From: CALNYS01 sp942490855 | GTDB taxonomy: Bacteria > Planctomycetota > Phycisphaerae > Phycisphaerales > UBA1924 | Assembly (NCBI GenBank): GCA_942490855.1 | Contig: CALNYS010000004.1 | Location: forward strand, 1,426,001 to 1,490,000 | Length of the DNA stretch: 64,000 nucleotides | Reading direction: 5' to 3' | In this document: one piece after another, positions 43,315 to 49,989 of the stretch | Layout: each line of letters opens with the position of its first letter | How positions within the stretch are numbered: the first letter of the stretch is position 1 | Notes under the pieces: model-generated | The model's input: only the letters and a program-made list of their open reading frames with translations | The model's database searches: none | What the model was told of the DNA's origin: nothing | Position numbers and translations under genes: made by a program

Positions 43315-43652
43315 GTTGAGTAGTGCGCGGCCTGCAACAGGCCCGGACTGCACGAGGAGAGGGAAGACCTCCTCGACATCTAAAGAAGCGGGCGGAGCCC
43401 GCATGAAACGGTTGACTCCTCCGTGGTTTGCTGCGGTGTCTATGGCGCAATGCCGGTGACCCACAGCGACAAAGAGCCACGGATTCCCTGTGCCCGCTTC
43501 ACCTGCGCTAACGCTCGGGTGAAGCGGTTCAAGGCGGATTGGAGAATCCGCCGAGAGCGAGTGGTTTGTTGAGCACTCGCAGGAAGCAAAAGAGGCCCTG
43601 AGGCCTCTGGTTATCGGTTTTTCGCAAGAGGGAAGCGAAACCGCTTATTTTC
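43315..43652 (+). ncRNA. Candidate structured non-coding RNA with nine consecutive hairpins
   Basis: No convincing gene fits this stretch, yet nearly every segment can fold locally. The perfect or near-perfect stems are 43329-43343 (GGCCTG/CAGGCC), 43353-43375 (CGAGGAG/CTCCTCG), 43388-43402 (GCGGGC/GCCCGC), 43421-43482 (CCGTGG/CCACGG, longer with interruptions), 43494-43527 (10 bp CCGCTTCACC/GGTGAAGCGG), 43533-43552 (8 bp GGCGGATT/AATCCGCC, GGAG loop), 43557-43580 (GCGAGTG/CACTCGC), 43591-43608 (AGAGGCC/GGCCTCT) and 43615-43643 (CGGTTT/AAACCG), the last followed by CTTATTTT as a likely 3' end. A promoter-like pair precedes it. It matches none of RNase P, tmRNA, SRP or 6S RNA as far as I can tell. 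Ends are approximate. Confidence 0.6.
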
Positions 43653-43665
43653 GTGCGCTTATGGC

Positions 43666-43695
43666 TTGACATGCGATGGCATGAAACATTATCCT
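43666..43695 (+). promoter_or_regulatory. Promoter upstream of the secreted-protein pair
   Basis: A perfect -35 TTGACA (43666-43671) is followed after 18 bases by TATCCT (43690-43695, 4/6). It lies in the most AT-rich part of the gap. The predicted start near 43702 leaves a leader of about 285 bases before the ATG at 43988, with an intrinsic terminator inside it. Confidence 0.55.
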
Positions 43696-43701
43696 ATGGT
43701 T

Positions 43702-43860
43702 CATCGGTCGTTTGCACAGGGCGGCCGAGTCCTACCCACCACGCGGTGCTCGGAGACGGGCCCGGCGTGGTTTCAGGGACGCTTCGGCGTTCGACAATCT
43801 GCCACACGGAGGAGTCACGCCGCGGCCTGGGAATACCGGACCCCGGCGTTTTCTTTTTTT
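43702..43860 (+). ncRNA. Leader RNA or small RNA ending in an intrinsic terminator
   Basis: Between the promoter and the terminator are CCGAG/CTCGG enclosing CACC-ACGC-GGTG (about 43724-43752) and an ACGC-TTCG-GCGT hairpin with a stable UUCG loop (about 43779-43790). The terminator stem ACGCCG/CGGCGT (43817-43822 with 43844-43849) runs into TTTTCTTTTTTT (43849-43860). Because it ends 127 bases before the next start codon, it is either a free small RNA or an attenuator/riboswitch controlling the secreted-protein genes. I recognise no known riboswitch. The rest to 43987 holds only an AG-rich ribosome-binding region (AGAGAAGAGAGAG). Confidence 0.5.
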
Positions 43861-43987
43861 GCGTCATCGGTTGATAGGAACGCGGATGAATCGGCTAGGG
43901 CGCGAACCGAACTGGTGCTAGCTTTGGGGCAGGGCAGGGCCGCTCGGACGGCTGGCCGTGAAGTCCTCTAGAGAAGAGAGAGTTTCC

Positions 43988-45181
43988 ATGATCTATGGCG
44001 TTTCAAAGCGGGCCGTGCTCGCGGTGTGTGCGGTGGTTGGTGTGTGCGCTGGCTCGGCGAGCGGCGGGGCGGTCCTGCAGCCGGCGGCGGTGACGACGGC
44101 GTCTCCCGAGTTCCAGCCGATCAGCAACACGATCTCCCAGGCGGGCCTCGAGACGCCGTACGTGCCCCTGGTGACAGACTTCGATTCGTACGTTCCCGCG
44201 ACGTCGTTCCCCGGCGCGATTGAGACGGCGTGGGACAGCGCGGGCAGTTTTCCGTACATCGCGAGCTTCGATCTCGGCGGGTGGTACGACATCGATGGCT
44301 TCGCGGTGTGGCAGTACAACTTCAGTTCCGGCGTGCGCGAGTATGAGCTCTACACCGACGACGACATGGACTACCACAACGGGGCGACGCAGCTCGGCGG
44401 GACGTTCATCGCGGCTGACACGTTCGCCTCCGGGTCGATCGCGCGGTTCGAGCAGGTCCAGACCCGGTACGTGCACTTCCGTGCGCTGAACAATCACGGG
44501 CAGCCGAACGTGTTGCGGATCGGCGAGTTCGCGTTCCGCGGCGTGGACCCGATCCCGTGCGAGGGGGAGGTGCTGTTCTCGCAGCCGCCCAACGGCGTGT
44601 TCTCGTGGCCTTCGGACCGTGGGAGTGACTTCATCACCGGGCGCATCTTTGAGCAGGCGGACTCCGTGGAGCTGGCGCAGGACTCAGCGATCGACCACGT
44701 GAGATTCTGGGGCTTGATTTCGTCTACGGCGCTCTTGGACGACTTTGAATTCCGCGTGTTCGCCGACGACGGGGGGAAGCCCGCCGCATCGCCGATGCAG
44801 ACCGCACGGTTTGCCCAGAAGTCACGCGGGTATGTCAACATCGATTCGCGCTTTCTCAACGAGTACACCGCGACGCTGAATCCCGGGATCTACCTGCGCG
44901 CGGGGGAGACGTACTGGGTGTCGATCGTGAACGACACAACCAGCTTTCCCTCAGATTGGTGGCGCTGGACGGATAGCTTGACGCTCGACCTCGAGCATTT
45001 CACGCGGGAAGTGAACGGCAACAACGTCTGGGAGGACAGGGGGGGGTACGGTCTCGCGTTTGAGCTGTGCGGGACGCGTCTCGGGGGCGACGACTCCTGC
45101 CCGGCGGACTTCAACAACGACGGCGTGGTGGACTCGTCCGATCTCGCGGACATCCTTGCCGCGTGGGGTGCGTGCCCGTGA
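43988..45181 (+). CDS. Secreted protein with F5/8-like and C-terminal dockerin-like segment
   Basis: This protein has 397 residues from ATG 43988, with AGAGAGAG upstream. The signal peptide is SKRAVLAVCAVVGVCAGSASGG. Residues about 45-190 look like a discoidin/F5-8 galactose-binding-type beta sandwich (FDLGGWYDIDGFAVWQYNF, VQTRYVHFRALNNHG, RIGEFAFRG). A second beta domain follows (LFSQPPNGVFSW onward). The C-terminus CPADFNNDGVVDSSDLAD...WGACP is the dockerin-like Ca-binding segment typical of Phycisphaerae secreted proteins. It is probably surface-bound and carbohydrate-interacting. The peptidase gene follows 18 bases later. Confidence 0.85.
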   Translation: MIYGVSKRAVLAVCAVVGVCAGSASGGAVLQPAAVTTASPEFQPISNTISQAGLETPYVPLVTDFDSYVPATSFPGAIETAWDSAGSFPYIASFDLGGWYDIDGFAVWQYNFSSGVREYELYTDDDMDYHNGATQLGGTFIAADTFASGSIARFEQVQTRYVHFRALNNHGQPNVLRIGEFAFRGVDPIPCEGEVLFSQPPNGVFSWPSDRGSDFITGRIFEQADSVELAQDSAIDHVRFWGLISSTALLDDFEFRVFADDGGKPAASPMQTARFAQKSRGYVNIDSRFLNEYTATLNPGIYLRAGETYWVSIVNDTTSFPSDWWRWTDSLTLDLEHFTREVNGNNVWEDRGGYGLAFELCGTRLGGDDSCPADFNNDGVVDSSDLADILAAWGACP

Positions 45182-45198
45182 TGGGAGGAAAATTCGTA

Positions 45199-46740
45199 AT
45201 GCGCGTAGGTGTGTGTGCGTTGGTTGTTTTCACGGGCGCTTCGGCGTTCGGGGAGTCCGGCGGCGGGCTGGAGGCCTGGGGCGATGCGGCGTGGTCCGCG
45301 GGCGGTTCGCCCGAGGGGTGCGTGAGCGCGGCGCAGCGCGCGGAGGTGCAGGAGGCGATCCGCGCCTTTGAGACCGCGCAGGAAACGGCGCGGGGGACCG
45401 GCGCGCCGGAGCTGTTCCGGTTCTACCCGCAGGCGGGGACGCTGTACCGCGACCTCTTCCACAACAACTATGTGGACGTCGACGTCCACACGGCGGGCGT
45501 GCTGGACTTCGCGTGCACGAACCACGCGTACAACGGGCACCGCGGGCACGACAGCGATCTGCGCTCGTTCGCGGAGCAGGACATCGGCGTGCCGGTGTAC
45601 GCGGTTGACGACGGGGTGGTCGTGGCGCGCCACGACGGGGAGTTTGATCGGAACACGCAGGCGAACGGGCAGCCGGCGAACTACGTCGTGGTGCAGCACG
45701 CGAGCGGGATCACGACGCGGTACTGGCACCTGAAGAACGGGTCGGTGCTCCCGGTGTCGGGGCAGCCCGTCGAGCGGGGCGAGCAGCTCGGGCTCACGGC
45801 GTCGAGCGGCAACAGCACGGGGCCGCACCTGCACTTTGAGGTGCAGAGCTTGGGTGGGTCGGCGTACGAGACGATGAGCGGGCCGTGCAACCCCGAGGCG
45901 TCGGGGTGGGCCGAGCAGTGGGAGATCGATCGCGGGTTCCTCGTGCGCGACTTCGGGTTCGTGCGCGGGCGGATCGGCGACTTTTACGACGGGCCGCCGG
46001 ACGCGTTCCCACGCTCCAACCACGTGGACTTCAGCGACACGATCGTCTCGTACTGGATGCAGGGGCTGAACATCCCCGCGGACTCGACGTACCGGTTCCG
46101 TTTCATCGCGCCTTCGGGCGGGGTGGGGTTCGACTCGGGCGAGCGGTTGCTCGGGTTCACGCAGGGGGCCGAGTACCGGAGCTTCTGGGCGTCGTGGAAC
46201 TGGTCGGTCGCGGGGATGCGCAGCGAAGCGGGCGAGTGGACGGTGCGGGTGGACTTTAACGGCGAGCGCGCGGTGGAGATCCCGGTGCGGGTGTTCGAGA
46301 CGGCGCAGCTGCCGCATCTGGTGAACCGCCCGCCCGCGCCGGTGACGGCGACGATCGAGCCCGCGTCGCCGGCGCCCGACGACGTGCTGTGGGCGCGGAT
46401 CGCTCCCGATCTGGTGCACGACGACCCGGACTTCGACACGGTGCGCTACATGTACGCGTGGAAGGTCAACGGTGAGACGGTGCGCGAGGTGGTGTCGGCG
46501 GCGCACTCGGACGCGCTGCCCGCGTCGTACCGGGGGCCCGGCGACGTCGTGACGTGCGACGTGTCGGCGAGCGACGGGGTGTGCCCGGGGGACGTGACGG
46601 GCGACCGGGTGGTCGACCGGGTGGACCTTGCGGTGATGATGAACGCGTGGGGATCGAGCGAGCTCGACCTGACGGGCGACGCGGTGGTCGAGGCGTACGA
46701 CCTCGCGGTGCTGCTGGCGGGGTGGGGGGCGTGCCCGTAA
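45199..46740 (+). CDS. Secreted M23 (LytM-type) metallopeptidase with dockerin-like C-terminus
   Basis: ATG 45199 was chosen because GGGAGGAA lies ten bases upstream; the open frame reaches further left but inside the previous gene. The product is 513 residues with a signal peptide (RVGVCALVVFTGASAFG). The M23 domain (about 90-235) shows HRGHDSDLRSF (first His and Asp zinc ligands), VPVYAVDDGVVVARHDG, RYWHLKNG and GPHLHFEVQ (HxH ligand). A beta domain follows. The C-terminus CPGDVTGDRVVDRVDLAVMM plus a second copy LTGDAVVEAYDLAVLL...WGACP repeats the dockerin-like motif. It likely cleaves peptidoglycan or Gly-rich peptides outside the cell. Confidence 0.88.
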   Translation: MRVGVCALVVFTGASAFGESGGGLEAWGDAAWSAGGSPEGCVSAAQRAEVQEAIRAFETAQETARGTGAPELFRFYPQAGTLYRDLFHNNYVDVDVHTAGVLDFACTNHAYNGHRGHDSDLRSFAEQDIGVPVYAVDDGVVVARHDGEFDRNTQANGQPANYVVVQHASGITTRYWHLKNGSVLPVSGQPVERGEQLGLTASSGNSTGPHLHFEVQSLGGSAYETMSGPCNPEASGWAEQWEIDRGFLVRDFGFVRGRIGDFYDGPPDAFPRSNHVDFSDTIVSYWMQGLNIPADSTYRFRFIAPSGGVGFDSGERLLGFTQGAEYRSFWASWNWSVAGMRSEAGEWTVRVDFNGERAVEIPVRVFETAQLPHLVNRPPAPVTATIEPASPAPDDVLWARIAPDLVHDDPDFDTVRYMYAWKVNGETVREVVSAAHSDALPASYRGPGDVVTCDVSASDGVCPGDVTGDRVVDRVDLAVMMNAWGSSELDLTGDAVVEAYDLAVLLAGWGACP

Positions 46741-46761
46741 CGCGCGCCGGTCGGGTCGGTC

Positions 46762-48411
46762 TTAGCTGACCGTCCGGTCGATCTCTTCGAGCGCCGTGTG
46801 TCCCTTGACCGCGAGCTGCCAGCCGGACTGCTGGAGCGTGGTGAAGATGTCGCCCGCGATCGCTTCCTTCATGGCCTGGATGGTGGGCTTGTTGAGGACG
46901 ACGTCGCGGAGCTCGTCGTTGAACTCGAGCATCTCGTAGACGGCCTGGCGCCCGATGTAACCGGTTTTCAGGCAGCGTTCGCAGCCGACGGGTCCGTAGG
47001 TTTTGCTGACGCCCTGGGCGTAGCGCCCCATTTTGGTGGCGACGCCGGGCTTGAGGGCGATGGGCTGCTTGCACTCGGGGCAGAGCGAGCGGACGAGGCG
47101 CTGGGCGACGACGAGGTTCATCGAGTTGGCGACGAGGAAGGGTTCGACGCCGAGATCGAGGAGGCGGAAGATCGAGCTGATGGTGTCCTTGGCGTGGACG
47201 GTGGAGAAGACGAGGTGCCCGGTCATGGCGGCGCGCATCGCGGTGCGCGCGGTCTCTTCGTCGCGGATCTCGCCGACGAGGATGACGTCGGGGTCCTGCC
47301 TGAGGACGGAGCGGAGCAGGGCGTTGAAGTCCTTGCCGTGCTGGTCGTCGACGGGGATCTGGGTGACGCCGTCGAGGGCGTACTCGACGGGGTCTTCGAT
47401 GGTGATGACGTTGCGCTGCTCGCGGTCGATGGCGCGCATGCAGTTGTAGAGCGTGGTGGTCTTGCCCGAGCCGGTGGGCCCGCTGACGAGGACCATGCCC
47501 TGCGAGGCGGCGCAGACGCCGCGGATGCGTTCGAGCATGTGGGGGGAGAGGCCGAGCTCGCCGAGGGCGCAGGGGGCGTTGCGGAGGTCGAGGACGCGGA
47601 GGACGAGCTTCTGCCCCTGCATGGCGGGGGTAAAGCTGGCGCGGTAATCGACGCGGCGGTCGCCGAAGCGGGCGGAGAAGTGCCCGTCCATGATGGCGTC
47701 GCGCCCGGTTTCCTTGATGTGGCACGCGGTGCGGATGAGCCCGAGCATGAGGCGGGCGACGTCGGGGGGGAGCTGGGCGATGGTGATCATCTGCCCGTCC
47801 ACGCGCACGCGGATGACGGCGCTGGATTCTCTGGGCTCGATGTGGATGTCCGTCGCGCGGGAGCGGGCGGCGAGGAGGAGGCTGAGCTTGACGGCCACGG
47901 CGCCGGGGGCCTTGCCCTGGAGCGCGGTGGATACCTGCCCCGAGGCGTCGATCACGTTGATCTTGTGGTGGTCGAGGGTGTGATCCTCGGGGAGCTGGTC
48001 GATGGTCTCGACGATGGTCTTGACCCACTCGCTGCTGGCGGCGGCTCCACCGGAGGGGGCCGATCGGGCCGGGCGGTCCGAGCCCAGGCGGGTGCGCATC
48101 AGCTCGCTGTTGGCGGGCTTTTGAACGACGCGGTAGCGGAACTCGTGGGCGCCCACCTTGATGACGTCGCCGCTGGCGAGGACCTGGTCGCTGACTTTCT
48201 GGTCGTTGACGTTGGTGCCGTTGCGGCTGCCGAGGTCGCGGACGCGGAACACCCCCTTTGAGGCGGGTTCGACCACGCAGTGGTACCGGCTGGCGAGATC
48301 GTCCTCGAGCACGATGTCGTTGCTGGGGTGGCGTCCGATCTGGACGGCCCGGTCACGGAGCGCAACACGCCGGTCCTCAGCGTCCACGCTTTCGAGAAAG
48401 AAGTTCGCCAT
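46762..48411 (-). CDS. GspE/PilB-type secretion ATPase with N-terminal FHA domain
   Basis: This protein has 549 residues. The N-terminal FHA domain (about 5-95) shows VQIGRHPSNDIVL, SRYHCVV and LGSRNGTNVND, the phosphothreonine-binding loops. The ATPase shows SRATDIHIEPRE (ASP-box-like region), Walker A GPTGSGKT at 311-318, DPVEYALDGVTQIPVD, Walker B region DPDVILVGEIRDEET at 373-387 and GHLVFSTVHAKD. A CPEC...CERC tetracysteine zinc site (Cys444, 447, 477, 480) follows. In standard GspE/PilB the N-terminus is a T2SSE-N domain; here FHA replaces it, suggesting control by Thr phosphorylation. No other secretion or pilus genes are nearby. Confidence 0.92.
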   Translation of the reverse strand: MANFFLESVDAEDRRVALRDRAVQIGRHPSNDIVLEDDLASRYHCVVEPASKGVFRVRDLGSRNGTNVNDQKVSDQVLASGDVIKVGAHEFRYRVVQKPANSELMRTRLGSDRPARSAPSGGAAASSEWVKTIVETIDQLPEDHTLDHHKINVIDASGQVSTALQGKAPGAVAVKLSLLLAARSRATDIHIEPRESSAVIRVRVDGQMITIAQLPPDVARLMLGLIRTACHIKETGRDAIMDGHFSARFGDRRVDYRASFTPAMQGQKLVLRVLDLRNAPCALGELGLSPHMLERIRGVCAASQGMVLVSGPTGSGKTTTLYNCMRAIDREQRNVITIEDPVEYALDGVTQIPVDDQHGKDFNALLRSVLRQDPDVILVGEIRDEETARTAMRAAMTGHLVFSTVHAKDTISSIFRLLDLGVEPFLVANSMNLVVAQRLVRSLCPECKQPIALKPGVATKMGRYAQGVSKTYGPVGCERCLKTGYIGRQAVYEMLEFNDELRDVVLNKPTIQAMKEAIAGDIFTTLQQSGWQLAVKGHTALEEIDRTVS

Positions 48412-48790
48412 GGGGTGCAGGCTAACGGGAATCGGCGGGGGGACAAGGGAGGAGGGGCCTTTGCAGCCTCGTACGGCTGGTTGGGGGGCGTTGGGCTCGG
48501 CCGGCGGCGGCTCGTCCTGGGGCCGCGCGTCGATCCGGCCGATGCTGTCTGAGATGTGCGAGGTGACGGCGCACCCGGCTGTGGTTGTAAGTGTTGCATG
48601 GTTAATGAGATTTCAGCGTTTCGGGTGTGTATGTACGGTTGCGGGTAGTAACCCAAATAGGTGGTTCTAAGAAGACGCCGCGGGGCGTCAACTGTGGTTT
48701 GGGGTCGGGGCGTTCTTGGCTCTAGTCCAGTGTGCTGGAAGCCGACAGTCGTAGGGTGGCATCCGCGCTCGGCGCGAGATCGGCGGCACC
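48412..48790. other. Divergent intergenic region, 379 bases
   Basis: There is no credible gene. It separates the FHA-ATPase (minus) from the histidine kinase (plus) and so must hold both promoters, but I cannot single out a convincing pair. The segment 48580-48680 is notably AT-richer than its surroundings. One perfect hairpin is present at 48674-48689 (GACGCC-GCGG-GGCGTC), and a short one GGGT-AGTA-ACCC lies before it. Confidence 0.5.
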
Positions 48791-49843
48791 GTGGCCTACA
48801 CGCCCAGCATCCTGCTCGTCGTCGATCCGAGTCGTGACACGCTCGGCGCCCGGCTCGAGTCGCTGGGCGCGAGCGTCACCTCGGACGGCTTGCTTGCGGA
48901 CAGTTCCTCGGCGCACGCGTGTGACGCGGTGGTGGCGGACGCCGGCGCACTCGAGGCGGGGCGCACGGCGGCTGAACGCGCCGGCGGCGGGACGGCGTTG
49001 ATCGCCCTGGTCAGCGACGCGCACGAGGAGCGCGCGTGCATGAATGCCGGGGCGGAGGCGTGTGTCCGCTGCGACGCTGGCGACCACGGCGCTCGCTTGA
49101 TCATGGAGATGCTCGCGCGCCGGCGTGCCGAGCGCCAGGCGCAGCGGGGCGCAGAGGAACTCGAGGAGTTCCTGTACGTGGCGTCGCACGATATGAACGC
49201 GCCATTGATCTCTGTGCTCGGCTACCTGACGCACACGCGGTTGGCGCTCGAGGCGGGCGATTCCGCGGGCGCGGGTGAGTTTGCGGCGCTCGCGGAACAG
49301 GAGGCGATGCGGCTTTCTGAACGGATCGAAGGGTTGCGTGCGCTCAGCCGAGTAACGCTCGGGCGGGAGCCCGCGACAGACCTGGATCTGGGTGAACTGA
49401 CGGAACGCGCGTGGGCGATGGTGACCAGCCGGCGTGCGGGGGGGCGGGTCGAGCTGTGCGTTGAGCCGGGGCTCCCGACGCTGCGCGGGGAGGAGCACAC
49501 GCTGCGGGCGCTGCTCGAAGCCCTGCTCGAAAACGCCTTCGTTCATGGGTGTGCGGGCGGGGGCGGGGCGGTGCGCGTCGGGTCGCACGAGCGCGAGGGC
49601 GAGACGGTGTTTACGGTCAGCGATCCGTCGGGGGAGCTCGACGCGAAGCACCATGAACGGGTGTTCGGCTTGTTTATTCAGGTACGGAAAGAGACGGGGT
49701 GCGGGGTCGGGCTGGCGGTCGCCCGTCGCGCCGCTCAGTTGTACGGCGGGCGGGCGTGGATCGAGGCGGGGGAACCGGGCGGGTGCCGGGCGTGTTTCAC
49801 GTTGCCGGGTTGTGTGTCGGGCGCGCGAGTCGTCGGGACGTAA
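48791..49843 (+). CDS. Histidine kinase with degenerate receiver domain
   Basis: This 350-residue protein starts at GTG. The N-terminal 105 residues have receiver-like layout (SILLVVDPSRDTLGARL, Asp50 in VVADAG), but the acidic pair and the conserved Lys are missing, so phosphotransfer there is doubtful. The kinase part has His133 in LYVASHDMNAPLISVLGYL and the N-box ALLENAFVHG. The G1 box reads SDPSGELD instead of DxGxG, and the G2 box GCGVGLAVARR is present. ATP binding may be weakened. It has no membrane segment. A T-rich run with a GGTAT/ATACC stem (49867-49910) may end the transcript. Confidence 0.8.
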   Translation: MAYTPSILLVVDPSRDTLGARLESLGASVTSDGLLADSSSAHACDAVVADAGALEAGRTAAERAGGGTALIALVSDAHEERACMNAGAEACVRCDAGDHGARLIMEMLARRRAERQAQRGAEELEEFLYVASHDMNAPLISVLGYLTHTRLALEAGDSAGAGEFAALAEQEAMRLSERIEGLRALSRVTLGREPATDLDLGELTERAWAMVTSRRAGGRVELCVEPGLPTLRGEEHTLRALLEALLENAFVHGCAGGGGAVRVGSHEREGETVFTVSDPSGELDAKHHERVFGLFIQVRKETGCGVGLAVARRAAQLYGGRAWIEAGEPGGCRACFTLPGCVSGARVVGT

Positions 49844-49927
49844 GAAGCGCTGCGCCCCCCGCGCGGGGTATTGGAATCTCATACCGCGGCACGGCGTTCT
49901 TTTCTTTTTGTGCGCTGCCTGTATTCG

Positions 49928-49956
49928 TTGCGGCTCTGTTGATCCGAAGATATGAT
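49928..49956 (+). promoter_or_regulatory. Promoter of the Cache-PAS kinase operon
   Basis: TTGCGG (49928-49933) and TATGAT (49951-49956, 5/6 match) are 17 bases apart, with a predicted start near 49963, 27 bases before GTG 49990. The surrounding sequence is AT-rich compared with the window. Confidence 0.55.
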
Positions 49957-49989
49957 TGCTGGAATTAGTTTAAGAAAGTTAGGTGACCC

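Noticed and set aside
43403..43459. 18-codon reading frame (MKRLTPPWFAAVSMAQCR) with GGAG upstream inside the structured RNA
   Set aside because: The GGAG lies in the loop and stem of a perfect hairpin and the frame is short; chance is the simpler explanation, although a leader peptide cannot be excluded.
40270..43464. A 1064-codon minus-strand open frame
   Set aside because: Only the last 234 codons (from 40974) encode a recognisable protein, PhoU. The rest is antisense to enolase and nitrilase and has the Arg/Pro/His-rich composition of a high-GC shadow frame.
43315..43652. RNase P RNA, tmRNA, SRP RNA or 6S RNA
   Set aside because: The GAGGAAAGTCC core of RNase P, the tRNA-like end of tmRNA, the GGAAGGAGCA-type SRP loop and the long bulged single hairpin of 6S RNA are not found.
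43826..43839. CCTGGGAATACCGG, identical to a conserved stretch of eukaryotic 5S rRNA
   Set aside because: The flanking helices of 5S rRNA cannot be formed, bacterial 5S lacks this stretch, and the sequence is better explained as the loop side of the intrinsic terminator at 43817-43860.
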